Source of the DNA: Acuticoccus kalidii
GTDB lineage: Bacteria; Pseudomonadota; Alphaproteobacteria; Rhizobiales; Amorphaceae
Length of the DNA stretch: 64,000 nucleotides
Reading direction: 5' to 3'
NCBI RefSeq assembly: GCF_021556395.1
Contig: NZ_JAKGCS010000033.1
Span: 124,001 to 188,000, forward strand
A model generated the notes under the pieces. It worked only from the letters and a program-made list of their open reading frames with translations, had not been told where the DNA came from and made no database searches. Below, in pieces: positions 44,925 to 55,748 of this stretch. Positions within the stretch are counted from its first letter, which is position 1, and each line of letters opens with the position of its first letter. The position numbers and the translations under genes are program-made.

Positions 44925-45142
44925 GGACCTTCCAGACACCTCGGGCCAACACAAGCGCGCCGCAAGAGAAGGCATACGGCGCGCCCCACCCAATTCGCCT
45001 ACACTAAGGATTGCCAGGGTTGAAGAATCGCTCGCAAGAACGGTGAACGAATGATTGAGAGCGTGGCTTCAGGGCCGCACTCCTAGCGGTTGTGAACAGG
45101 GCGGAAACGGTCTAGGTGCGAACGAGCATCGAAAGGATCGTC

Positions 45143-46672
45143 ATGGCCAAGAGCCCCATCATCCAATTCCGCCCTGTAGAGTTGCCGAAATCCGGGACGC
45201 TGGTCGTCTTTGCCGGGGACAATATGGCCCTCGGCGAAGCGGCGCGACGCGTGGATGGGGCGACCGACGGGCTGATCACCTCCGCCGCAAACAGCCAGGG
45301 GTTCAAGGGAAAGCGGTCCGCGACGATGCTCGTGCCCTTGCCGCGCGGGCTCGATGCGAACGCGCTTCTCGTCGTCGGTCTCGGCGATCTCACGAAGTTG
45401 AAGGAGGCCGACTGGTCGAAGCTCGGCGGCACCGTGATGGGCGCGCTTCCCGGCGGCCCGCAGCGTGACGTCACCGTCTTCGCCGAAACGCCGGATGCGC
45501 CGTTCACGGCCTACCAGGCGGCCGATTTCGCGCTCGGCATGAGCCTGCGCGCCTACACGTTCGACATCTACAAGAGCAAGAAGAGCGACGAGGACGACGC
45601 CGTGCCGCGCACCGTCACGATCGCGCTCGCCGATGCCGCCGCCGCCGAGGCGCGTTGGACCGCCGCCGCCGCCATCGGCGAGGGTGTCTATGTCGCGCGC
45701 GATCTCACCAACGAGCCGCCCAACATTCTCGGCCCGGTGGAGTTCGCCGAGCGCGCCGCCCAGCTTCGCGATCTCGGCGTCGAGGTCACGATCATGGAGC
45801 CGGACGAGCTCGAGCGTCTCGAGATGCGCGCCCTTCTGGGCGTCGCGCAGGGGTCTTCCCGTCCGGCCCGCGTCGCCGTGATGGAGTGGAAGAACGGCCC
45901 GGCCGAGGTGAAGCCCGTCGCCTTCGTCGGCAAGGGCGTCGTGTTCGACACCGGCGGCATCTCGATCAAGCCGGCCGCCGGCATGGAGGACATGAAGGGC
46001 GACATGGCGGGCGCCGCCGCCGTCGTCGGAACGATGCACGCCCTCGCCGCGCGCAAGGCGAAGGTCAACGCGATCGGCGTGATCGGCCTCGTCGAGAACA
46101 TGCCCGACGGCAATGCCCAGCGGCCCGGCGACATCGTGAAGTCGAAGTCCGGCCAGACGATCGAGATCATCAACACCGACGCCGAGGGCCGTCTGGTCCT
46201 CGCCGATCTCCTCACCTACACGATCGAGCGTTTCTCGCCGAGCGTCGTCATCGACCTCGCGACACTGACGGGTGCGATCATCGTCGCCCTCGGCAACTAT
46301 CATGCGGGCCTTTATAGCGATGACGACACCGTCGCCGCCCAGCTTTCCGACTCGGGCAAGGCGACCGGCGATCTCGTCTGGCGGATGCCGCTCTCCAAGG
46401 ACTACGATCAGCTTATCGATTCCAAGGTCGCGGACATGAAGAACACCGGCGGACGCTGGGGCGGATCGATCACCGCCGCGCAGTTCCTGCGCCGTTTCGC
46501 GAGCGATGCGACCTGGGTCCATCTCGACGTCGCGGGCACCGCCATGGGCTCGCCGTCGAACGAGACGAGCCGGACGTTCGGCTCGGGCTTCGGCGTGCGG
46601 CTCCTCGAGCGCTTCGTCGCCGATTTCTATGAAGACGGCGCCGACGCGATCCCGCGTGGCCCCGCGGCCTGA
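45143..46672 (+). CDS. pepA: Leucyl aminopeptidase (M17)
   Basis: 509 residues from ATG 45143 after GAAAGGA. The M17 metal-binding motifs are VGKGVVFDTGGISIKPA and NTDAEGRLVLAD; Lys in GGISIKP and the Arg in AEGRL are catalytic. The N-terminal domain (~1-165) is normal. It removes N-terminal leucine and other residues from peptides; PepA of E. coli also binds DNA. Divergent from lptF. Confidence 0.95.
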   Translation: MAKSPIIQFRPVELPKSGTLVVFAGDNMALGEAARRVDGATDGLITSAANSQGFKGKRSATMLVPLPRGLDANALLVVGLGDLTKLKEADWSKLGGTVMGALPGGPQRDVTVFAETPDAPFTAYQAADFALGMSLRAYTFDIYKSKKSDEDDAVPRTVTIALADAAAAEARWTAAAAIGEGVYVARDLTNEPPNILGPVEFAERAAQLRDLGVEVTIMEPDELERLEMRALLGVAQGSSRPARVAVMEWKNGPAEVKPVAFVGKGVVFDTGGISIKPAAGMEDMKGDMAGAAAVVGTMHALAARKAKVNAIGVIGLVENMPDGNAQRPGDIVKSKSGQTIEIINTDAEGRLVLADLLTYTIERFSPSVVIDLATLTGAIIVALGNYHAGLYSDDDTVAAQLSDSGKATGDLVWRMPLSKDYDQLIDSKVADMKNTGGRWGGSITAAQFLRRFASDATWVHLDVAGTAMGSPSNETSRTFGSGFGVRLLERFVADFYEDGADAIPRGPAA

Positions 46673-46682
46673 GGACACGCTG

Positions 46683-47294
46683 ATGAAGCTCTACACCACA
46701 CGGGCGACCCCCTTCGGTCGAACCGTCGAAATCGTCGCCCACGAGCTCGGCCTCCACGAGGATATCGAGCTCGTCGAGACGGTGGTCGCGCCGGCGAAGC
46801 CGAACCCCGATTATCTCGCCGTGACGCCGTTGCGGAAGATCCCGGCCCTCGTCGTCGAGGATGGAACGCTGATCGTCGATTCCGCGGTGATCACGGACTA
46901 TCTCGCCGCCCGTGTCGGGGACACGCGCCTCTTCGCCCGTTCTTCGCCCGACCATTGGAAGGTGTTGAGCCGGTACGCGATCGCCCGCGGCATCGCCGAT
47001 TGCGCGGTCGGCTCTCGTTACGAGATCGCCGCCCGTCCCGAGGACAAGCAGTGGCCCTTTTGGATCGAAGACCAGTTCGAGCGCGTGACCGCAGGGCTCG
47101 GCGTCTTCGAGGCCGATTTGCCGCCGGCGAGCGGGTCGATCACGATCGCCGACATCGCGCTCGGCGCGGCGCTCGGCTATCTCGACTTCCGCTTTGCGGA
47201 CTATGGCTGGCGTGATCGCTTCCCGAACATCGCGGCGTGGATGAAGCCGATCGAGGCGCGCCCGTCCTTCGTCGCGACGTGCCCGCCGATCTGA
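46683..47294 (+). CDS. Glutathione S-transferase family protein
   Basis: 203 residues. MKLYTTRATPFGRTVEIVAHELGL is the thioredoxin-like N-terminal domain, with VTPLRKIPALVVEDG giving the cis-Pro and DSAVITDYL the Glu/Asp-Ser glutathione site. A helical C-terminal domain follows. The gene starts 10 bases after pepA ends. Substrate unknown; catalytic Ser or Cys not certain (a Thr is at position 5-6). Confidence 0.88.
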   Translation: MKLYTTRATPFGRTVEIVAHELGLHEDIELVETVVAPAKPNPDYLAVTPLRKIPALVVEDGTLIVDSAVITDYLAARVGDTRLFARSSPDHWKVLSRYAIARGIADCAVGSRYEIAARPEDKQWPFWIEDQFERVTAGLGVFEADLPPASGSITIADIALGAALGYLDFRFADYGWRDRFPNIAAWMKPIEARPSFVATCPPI

Positions 47295-47299
47295 GGGCG

Positions 47300-47752
47300 A
47301 TGGCGGAGGTCCTCTTCTACCATCTGGAGCGGCAGACCCTCGAAGAGGTGCTGCCGACCCTTCTTGAAAAGACGCTCCAGCGCGGCTGGCGGGCGGTCGT
47401 CCAGGTCTCGGACGACGCGCTGCGCGATGCTCTCGACCGGCATTTGTGGGTCTATCGCGATGACAGCTTCCTGCCGCACGGGAGCCGGGCGGACGGCCAC
47501 GCCCCCGACCGCCAGCCGATCTGGCTGACCGTCGAGAACGACAATCCGAACGGCGCCGAGGTCCGCTTCCTCGCCGATCGCGCGGTGCCGACCGACGTCG
47601 ACGCCTATGAGCGGGTCGTCATCCTGTTTTCGGCCGATGATCCGGCCGCCGTGCAGGAGGCGCGGCGCCACTGGTCGCCGCTCAAGGCGGCCGGCCATAC
47701 CTGCACCTATTGGCAGCAATCGGCGGGCGGGCGTTGGGAGAAGAAGGGCTGA
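47300..47752 (+). CDS. holC: DNA polymerase III chi subunit
   Basis: 150 residues from ATG 47300. VLFYHLERQTLEEVLPTLLEKTLQRGWRAVVQ (here quoted in outline) and WVYRDDSFLPHG with PIWLTVENDNPNGAE fit HolC closely. It links the clamp loader to single-strand-binding protein. It starts 6 bases after the GST gene, so pepA-GST-holC form one unit, a pepA-holC link seen in many proteobacteria. Confidence 0.93.
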   Translation: MAEVLFYHLERQTLEEVLPTLLEKTLQRGWRAVVQVSDDALRDALDRHLWVYRDDSFLPHGSRADGHAPDRQPIWLTVENDNPNGAEVRFLADRAVPTDVDAYERVVILFSADDPAAVQEARRHWSPLKAAGHTCTYWQQSAGGRWEKKG

Positions 47753-47755
47753 GCC

Positions 47756-48814
47756 TCAGCGCCAGAGGCGGCGAGGCGTGGTGCGGGGCGGCGTGAACGG
47801 AAGCTCGATCTCGTCGCTCGGCGTAGCCTTTGCCGGCGTCACTGGCGCGGCGGCGATCTTGCGCGTCTGAATGCGCGCGTTCGCCGGTTGGCCGATTTCC
47901 GCGATGGCGCTCACCTTGGGCTTTGCCGGCTCGACGAGGGCGAGGCGTTCGGCCCGCCGCTCGGCGCGGATGTTCGAGCGGTTCTCCTCGAGCGCGAGGA
48001 CGCGGCGCATCAGATGCGTGAGCATTCCTTCAAGCCGCGTGACGTCCGCCTTGGTGGCGAGAACCGCAAGCTCCTTCTGGATCACCGCGAGAAGCTCGTG
48101 ATCGCGCGGCATCGGGCTCGCTTCGCGCCGGGTCGGCGCCTCGCCGTTGGCGGAGGAGGTTGCGTTCGCCCGCTGGGTGGTGCGGGCCTGCGCCGGCATC
48201 GCTCCTGCGGTGGCGGCGGCCCGGAACGGTTCCGGCTGCCGTACGGGTGCGGCTCGATCCTCGCTCAAGGGGCGCCGCGGGGAAGCCGCCGTCCTGCGGG
48301 CCGGCTCGGGGGCCGCGTTGCGATAGGTCTCGCGCACATCGTCGAGCCAGGACGCGGGGCGCGCCGTATCCTGCGGCGCGTCATGACGGTTCATCGGCCA
48401 GACGCGGCCGGTGGGGCGGACGGGCGCCTCGCCCGCGAAGGGGGCGCGCTCGCGCCGTGTCGACGCGGGGACATGTTGCGCCGGCCGCTGTGCGGCGGCA
48501 GCCTCGCCCGCCGGCGTCGCGGTGCGGCTCTTGATGCGCATCCGCTCGATGGTGCGGGCGAGATCGCGGAAGGTCTCGGCGCTCGCGTCGGCGCCGGAGG
48601 CAAACGAGGCGCGGATCGCGCTCGGCCGTTGCGGCTGTGGCTCGCGGGGTGTGTCTGCGGCGGGGGTGTTTCGGTTCGAGACGGGCCAGTCGCGCGCCTC
48701 GGCCTCGCGCCGGTCGGTCGCGATCGGGCGGAGGTCCGGCGCATCGTCCTCCCAGGCTTCGATCTCACCCTCGAAGACGGGATAGACGCTGTGTTGCGAC
48801 ATCGTTTTGAACAT
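47756..48814 (-). CDS. Low-complexity protein with C-terminal coiled coil, unknown
   Basis: About 352 residues from ATG 48814 (alternatives at 48802 and, upstream, 48865). The first ~235 residues are rich in Arg, Ala, Pro and Glu and probably disordered. Residues ~235-300 (ELLAVIQKELAVLATKADVTRLEGM then LTHLMRRVLALEENRSN) form a convincing coiled coil. No membrane segment or known domain is seen. It is convergent with holC, 3 bases apart. Codon use is as GC-rich at third positions as neighbouring genes, supporting this strand over the overlapping rightward frame. Confidence 0.55.
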   Translation of the reverse strand: MFKTMSQHSVYPVFEGEIEAWEDDAPDLRPIATDRREAEARDWPVSNRNTPAADTPREPQPQRPSAIRASFASGADASAETFRDLARTIERMRIKSRTATPAGEAAAAQRPAQHVPASTRRERAPFAGEAPVRPTGRVWPMNRHDAPQDTARPASWLDDVRETYRNAAPEPARRTAASPRRPLSEDRAAPVRQPEPFRAAATAGAMPAQARTTQRANATSSANGEAPTRREASPMPRDHELLAVIQKELAVLATKADVTRLEGMLTHLMRRVLALEENRSNIRAERRAERLALVEPAKPKVSAIAEIGQPANARIQTRKIAAAPVTPAKATPSDEIELPFTPPRTTPRRLWR

Positions 48815-49079
48815 CGGCGCCCCTAAATCGTCCCAAAGTTCGGTCCCGTTGTGGAGGCGAATCAAGCAGCCGTTCCACGTATTGCATCGAAATTAGGACT
48901 AGGGATGATGCGGCAGCGCAAAGGCTCCCGGGCCTTTTGCACAGTCGGTGAGGGTGGCTGTCGCCCCGTCGTGGAAAACGGCGAATTTGTGGCAACGCGT
49001 TTACCATTGGTTCGTCATTCGCGACGCGCTCGCGTATGCTGATTCTCCTCCCCAGATAAACGCACGCTGAGGTGCCGAG

Positions 49080-49703
49080 GTGGCGTTGCGGATGACGCGC
49101 TATTGCCAAACGATATGTGGAGTGGACGAGGCCGGACGCGGACCGTGGGCGGGGCCCGTCGTGGTCGCGGCGGTGATCCTTCCCCGTGAGCGGCTGATCG
49201 ACGGGATCGCCGATTCCAAGGTCCTCTCCCCGCAGGTCCGCAACGAGATTTATGAGATGATCGTGCGCGAGGCGATGGTCTCCACCGTCGTCGTCAGCGC
49301 GCCGCGGATCGACCGGATGAACATCCGCGCCGCGACGTTGTGGGGGATGGTCCGCGCCGTCGAGACGCTGCCCGACGCGCCGACCGTCGCGCTGATCGAC
49401 GGGCGCGATCTACCGAATGGCCTCACCATCAAAGGGCGCGCGCTCGTCAAGGGCGATGGTCGCTCCACCGCGATCGGCGCCGCTTCGATCGTCGCCAAGG
49501 TGACGCGCGACCGGATGATGACCCGTCTCGCCCGCGCCTTTCCCGGTTACGGCTTCGAGCGCCACAAGGGGTACGGCACGGCCGAGCACCGTGAGGCGCT
49601 CGATAGGCTCGGCCCATGCCTCCATCACCGCCGCAGCTTCGCGCCGATCCGCGAGGCCTATGCGCGCCTCGCCGGCGAGACGATCGGCGAAGCGGCGGAG
49701 TAG
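49080..49703 (+). CDS. rnhB: Ribonuclease HII
   Basis: 207 residues from GTG 49080 with GAGG upstream; ATG 49092 is an alternative. GVDEAGRGPWAGPVVVAAV gives the first catalytic Asp and Glu; ALIDGRDLP and ASIVAKVTRDRMM carry further active-site residues. HKGYGTAEHREAL is the conserved C-terminal motif. It removes RNA from RNA-DNA hybrids and single ribonucleotides. A GATTC site lies at 49041-49045 in the leader. It ends 3 bases before the convergent radical SAM gene. Confidence 0.95.
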   Translation: MALRMTRYCQTICGVDEAGRGPWAGPVVVAAVILPRERLIDGIADSKVLSPQVRNEIYEMIVREAMVSTVVVSAPRIDRMNIRAATLWGMVRAVETLPDAPTVALIDGRDLPNGLTIKGRALVKGDGRSTAIGAASIVAKVTRDRMMTRLARAFPGYGFERHKGYGTAEHREALDRLGPCLHHRRSFAPIREAYARLAGETIGEAAE

Positions 49704-49706
49704 GGC

Positions 49707-50792
49707 TCAGCCGAAGAGATCCATCTGCGCCGACGGGGCGCGGGGATGGACGAAACGGGTCGTGTCGAGCCGCACCGTGCCGATATTCATCCCGTGCCGC
49801 TTGGCCGCCAGCGCGAAACGCTCCGCGACGGCCTTCGCGAACGGTCCTTCGCCGCGCTGGCGCAGGCCCCATGTCGCGTCATAGTCCTTCCCGCCGCGCA
49901 TCGCCTGCATCACCGACATCACCCGCCGCGCGCGGTCGGGGAAGTGCTTGGCGAGCCAGTCGCGCACGATGTCCTTCACCTCGTGCGGCAGGCGCAGGAT
50001 CACGAAATTGACGTGCGTCGCGCCGGCGGCGGCGACCTCCGCGACGATCGCCTCGATCTCGTGATCGTTGATGGCGGGCAGGATCGGGGCGATGAGTGCG
50101 CTCACCGGCACCCCCGCATCGGCGAGCGCCTTGATCGCGGCGATGCGCTTTTTCGGCGTCGGCGCGCGCGGCTCCATCGTGCGGGAGAGGGTGGGGTTCA
50201 GCGTCGTCACCGAGAGGCCGACCTTGGTGAGGTTTTCGGCCGCCATCGGGGCGAGAATGTCGAGATCGCGCAGGACGAGGTCGGACTTCGTCACGATGCC
50301 GACGGGATGTTTCGTCTCCCGCAGGACCTCGAGGATCGAACGCGTGATGCCCCGCTTCTTCTCGATCGGTTGGTAGGGGTCGGTGTTGGTGCCGATGGCG
50401 ATCGAGCGGCAGCGATAAGACGGCGCCGACAGCTCCCGCCGCAACAGTGCCGCGGCCTCGGGCTTGGCAAAAAGGCGCGTCTCGAAATCGAGGCCGGGGG
50501 AGAGGCCGAGATAGGCGTGGGTCGGCCGAGCGAAGCAATAGACGCAGCCATGCTCGCAGCCGCGATAGGCGTTGATCGACCGATCGAAGCCGATATCGGG
50601 CGAGGCGTTGCGGGTGATGATGGTCTTCGCCCGCTCCTCCGTCACCACGGTTTTCGGGCGGGTCTCGTCCTCCTCGATGTTCCATCCATCGTCGAAGGCT
50701 TCGCGCTGTTCGGCGTCGAAGCGGGGGTGGGGGTTGATGTCGGCCCCGCGCCCGCTCTTGCGTGATTTGGGAACGAAAAGTGTTTCGACCAT
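49707..50792 (-). CDS. PA0069-family radical SAM protein (SplB-like)
   Basis: 361 residues. The radical SAM cluster motif is YRGCEHGCVYCFARP (Cys-x3-Cys-x2-Cys). Conserved TDPYQPIEKK, LSVTTLNPTLSRTMEPRAP and LIAPILPAIND fit the PA0069 group of COG1533, related to spore photoproduct lyase. The ~60-residue N-terminal part before the cluster is polar. Substrate unknown. The position beside rnhB is conserved in this lineage as I recall. Confidence 0.88.
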   Translation of the reverse strand: MVETLFVPKSRKSGRGADINPHPRFDAEQREAFDDGWNIEEDETRPKTVVTEERAKTIITRNASPDIGFDRSINAYRGCEHGCVYCFARPTHAYLGLSPGLDFETRLFAKPEAAALLRRELSAPSYRCRSIAIGTNTDPYQPIEKKRGITRSILEVLRETKHPVGIVTKSDLVLRDLDILAPMAAENLTKVGLSVTTLNPTLSRTMEPRAPTPKKRIAAIKALADAGVPVSALIAPILPAINDHEIEAIVAEVAAAGATHVNFVILRLPHEVKDIVRDWLAKHFPDRARRVMSVMQAMRGGKDYDATWGLRQRGEGPFAKAVAERFALAAKRHGMNIGTVRLDTTRFVHPRAPSAQMDLFG

Positions 50793-50872
50793 GCTCGGCC
50801 ACCCTGTTGAGGGGCCAAGCTAGCGCCGCTTCCGACCGCTCGCAAACACTTTTTGTTCCCTATTTGATCGCA

Positions 50873-51403
50873 TTATTTTTCGGCGATCCGCGGCATGATC
50901 TCGATGAAATTGCACGGCTTGAAGCGGGAGTCGAACTGCTCGACCAGGATGTTGTCCCACGCGTCTTTGCACGCCCCGGGCGAACCCGGCAGCACGAAGA
51001 CGAAGGTCTCGCCGATGAGGCCGGCGGTGCAGCGCGACTGGATCGTCGACGTGCCGATCACGGCGCGGCTGACGGCGTGGAACACGGCGGAAAAGCCGTC
51101 CATCCGCTTGTCGAACATCGGCTCGATCGTGTCGGGCGTAACGTCGCGGCCGGTGAAGCCGGTTCCGCCGGAGGTGATGATCACGTCGACCTCGGGGTCG
51201 GCGACGCCCGCCTCGACGGCGGCGCGGATCGCGGCCCGATCGTCCGGCACGATGGTCCGCGCGGCGAGGCGGTGGCCGGTGCCCTTGATGCGGCCTTCCA
51301 GCGTGTCGCCCGACTTGTCCGTCTCCGGATCGCGCGTGTCGGACACGATGATGACCGAAAAGCCAACCGGCTCGAATGGGAGCGTTTCGTCGATATGAGG
51401 CAT
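50873..51403 (-). CDS. moaB: Molybdopterin biosynthesis protein MoaB
   Basis: 176 residues from ATG 51403. IIVSDTRDPETDKSGDTL, VIITSGGTGFTGRDVTPD and PGSPGACKDAWDNIL are the MoaB/MogA signatures; the GGTG loop and Asp bind the pterin and ATP. The length fits MoaB. It adenylylates molybdopterin before molybdenum insertion. Located 101 bases from the divergent malic enzyme. Confidence 0.93.
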   Translation of the reverse strand: MPHIDETLPFEPVGFSVIIVSDTRDPETDKSGDTLEGRIKGTGHRLAARTIVPDDRAAIRAAVEAGVADPEVDVIITSGGTGFTGRDVTPDTIEPMFDKRMDGFSAVFHAVSRAVIGTSTIQSRCTAGLIGETFVFVLPGSPGACKDAWDNILVEQFDSRFKPCNFIEIMPRIAEK

Positions 51404-51504
51404 GGTCGTCCTTCCTCTTTCCCCAGTGGCATCACCGCGCGGCACTCGTGCCCATTGCGCTTATGCCCCCGCGCCGCCTAAAGCCTATGGACGGGAGGGC
51501 CACG

Positions 51505-53781
<2,277 letters not shown>

Positions 53782-53820
53782 AGCGCGGCTGGGCGCCGGA
53801 GGACGAGAAACCGAAAGAGG

Positions 53821-53846
53821 GTCGCGCGAACGCCGGTTCGCGCGAC
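53821..53846. terminator. Bidirectional terminator between maeB and dctM
   Basis: A perfect 11-base-pair stem (GTCGCGCGAAC with GTTCGCGCGAC) and a GCCG loop sits in the 70-base gap between two convergent genes. T-rich stretches on either side are weak (CGGCTTTA rightward, CCTCTTTCGGTTT leftward), so efficiency in each direction is uncertain. Confidence 0.65.
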
Positions 53847-53851
53847 CGGCT

Positions 53852-55153
53852 TTACCCCATCAGACTCGGCAGCCAGAGCGCGAGCCCCGGAATCGCGAGG
53901 ATCAGCGCGACGCGCACGATGTCGGCGAGGATGAACGGCCCGACGCCGCGGAAGATCGTCCCGAGGGGGACGTCGGGCAGCACCGTCTTCAGGACGAAGA
54001 CGTTGAGGCCGACCGGCGGTGTGATGAGGCTGATTTCCGTCATCACCACCACGAGAATGCCGAACCAGACGAGATCATAGCCGAGCCCCGCCACCAGCGG
54101 CGCGAAGATGGGCACCGTGAGGAGCACCATCGACAGGCTCTCCAGCACCATTCCGAGAAAAAGATAGATCGCGAGGATCGCGATCAAAATGACGAAAGGC
54201 GGCCAGGCGAGCGCCTCGACGAAGCCCGTCATCGCGGCCGGCAGGCCGGCGATGTTGACGAAGTTCGCGAAGATCAGCGCGCCGATCAGGATCGAGAACA
54301 TCATCGTCGTGGTGGTCGCCGTCTCGGCGAGAACCTCGCCGAAGGTGCGCAAAGTGAGCTTGCCGCTGAAAAGGGCGATCAGAAACGCGCCGAACGCGCC
54401 GATGCCGGCGGCCTCGGTGGCGGTGAAGACGCCGGCATAGATCCCGCCGATGACCAGGACGAAGAGGCCGAGCACCCCGATCACCCCCCGCGTCGCGGCG
54501 AGCTTTTCGGCCATCGTCGTCTTCGGGCCGCGCGGGCCCGCGGCGGGGTTGATGAGGCAGGTGACGCGCACCGCCGCCATATAAAGCGCGATGCCGAGAA
54601 GCCCCGGAATGATGCCGGCGATGAAGAGGGCGCCGATATCCTGGCTCGTCGTCACCCCGTAGAGGATGAGGATGACCGAAGGCGGGATCAGGATGCCGAG
54701 CGTGCCGCCGGCCGCGATCACGCCGGCGGCGAGGCTGTCGGCGGTGCCATAGCGGCGCATCGAGGGCAGGGCGACCTTGCCGATCGTCGCCGCGGTCGCG
54801 AGGGAGGAGCCGCACACGGCCGAGAAGCCGCCACAGGCGACGGCTGTCGCCATCGCGAGGCCGCCGCGCCGGGCGCCGAGCCAGGCATAGCAGGCGGCAT
54901 AGAGCTTATCGGACAGGCCCGCCCGGGTGACGAAATTGCCCATCAGGATGAAGAGCGGCACCACCGACAGCGTATAGGACAGGCCGGTATCGAAAAGGGT
55001 CTGGCCGGTGATCGACCAAGCGCCACGCGGCCCGAGGATCATCACGAGGCCGACACTGCCGACGAGCCCCATCGCGAAGGCGATCGGCAGACCCGCGAGA
55101 ATGAGGAGGACGAGGGCGACGAGCCCCGGCACCCAGGGGTCGAGACCCATCAT
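53852..55153 (-). CDS. dctM: TRAP transporter large permease (DctM)
   Basis: 433 residues with about 12 membrane helices. The family wording is clear: LAMGLVGSVGLVMILGP-like opening, LFILMGNFVTRAGLSDKLY, ACGGFSAVCGSSLATAATIG and AAGGTLGILIPPSVILILYG, where the last two are the repeated sodium-binding regions. It imports an organic acid driven by sodium. It is the third gene of the TRAP set; dctQ ends 19 bases upstream of its start. Confidence 0.93.
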   Translation of the reverse strand: MMGLDPWVPGLVALVLLILAGLPIAFAMGLVGSVGLVMILGPRGAWSITGQTLFDTGLSYTLSVVPLFILMGNFVTRAGLSDKLYAACYAWLGARRGGLAMATAVACGGFSAVCGSSLATAATIGKVALPSMRRYGTADSLAAGVIAAGGTLGILIPPSVILILYGVTTSQDIGALFIAGIIPGLLGIALYMAAVRVTCLINPAAGPRGPKTTMAEKLAATRGVIGVLGLFVLVIGGIYAGVFTATEAAGIGAFGAFLIALFSGKLTLRTFGEVLAETATTTTMMFSILIGALIFANFVNIAGLPAAMTGFVEALAWPPFVILIAILAIYLFLGMVLESLSMVLLTVPIFAPLVAGLGYDLVWFGILVVVMTEISLITPPVGLNVFVLKTVLPDVPLGTIFRGVGPFILADIVRVALILAIPGLALWLPSLMG

Positions 55154-55172
55154 GAACGAAACGCTCCGGCGT

Positions 55173-55646
55173 TCATCGCGCGGCCGCGAGGCATTGGAGA
55201 ACGAAGCGCACCGCCGCGACGAGCGAGGCGGCCGCCGAAAGCCCCATCAGCGCGAACGCGACCGGGGCGAGGGGAATGCGCAGGAGAACGGTGGAATCGC
55301 CATAGGAGGCGAGCGACATGCCCCGCTCATAAAGAAGATAGGCCGCGCCCGCGAGCAGCAGCGCGACGGCGAGCTCGACCACACGGTCGACGACAAAGCG
55401 AACGCGTTGCGGCGCGCGGTCGACGAGCAGGCGCACGGTGACGTGGTCGCCGCGCGCGGTGACGATCGGCAGCCCCGCGAAGATCGACAGAGCGAGCATC
55501 ACCTCGGTCGCCTCGAAGGCGCCCGGCACCGGCGAGTTGAAGACATAGCGGCCGACGACGTCCACGACGGTGAGGAGCATCATCGCCATCAACAAGACGC
55601 CGGCGATGGCGATCAGCAGGATCGATGTGAGGGGGATGAGTTTCAC
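55173..55646 (-). CDS. dctQ: TRAP transporter small permease (DctQ)
   Basis: 157 residues from GTG 55646. Four membrane helices; MLLTVVDVVGRYVFNSPVPGA and TEVMLALSIFAGLPIV are the DctQ signatures. It binds to DctM and helps in complex assembly. It lies between dctP (102 bases away) and dctM. Confidence 0.92.
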   Translation of the reverse strand: MKLIPLTSILLIAIAGVLLMAMMLLTVVDVVGRYVFNSPVPGAFEATEVMLALSIFAGLPIVTARGDHVTVRLLVDRAPQRVRFVVDRVVELAVALLLAGAAYLLYERGMSLASYGDSTVLLRIPLAPVAFALMGLSAAASLVAAVRFVLQCLAAAR

Positions 55647-55748
55647 GAGCGTCCTTCCGGGACCGAGCGCGGCGTGGCGCGTGGCGCGATGGCGCGGGAG
55701 GCGTCCGGGCCTATCGTGCGGCCCGGACGCGGTCGGTTGGTCCGTCGA

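Noticed and set aside
47888..48826. Rightward 312-codon frame opposite the coiled-coil protein
   Set aside because: It lacks any structural pattern, while the leftward frame has a credible coiled coil and normal codon use; still not fully excluded.
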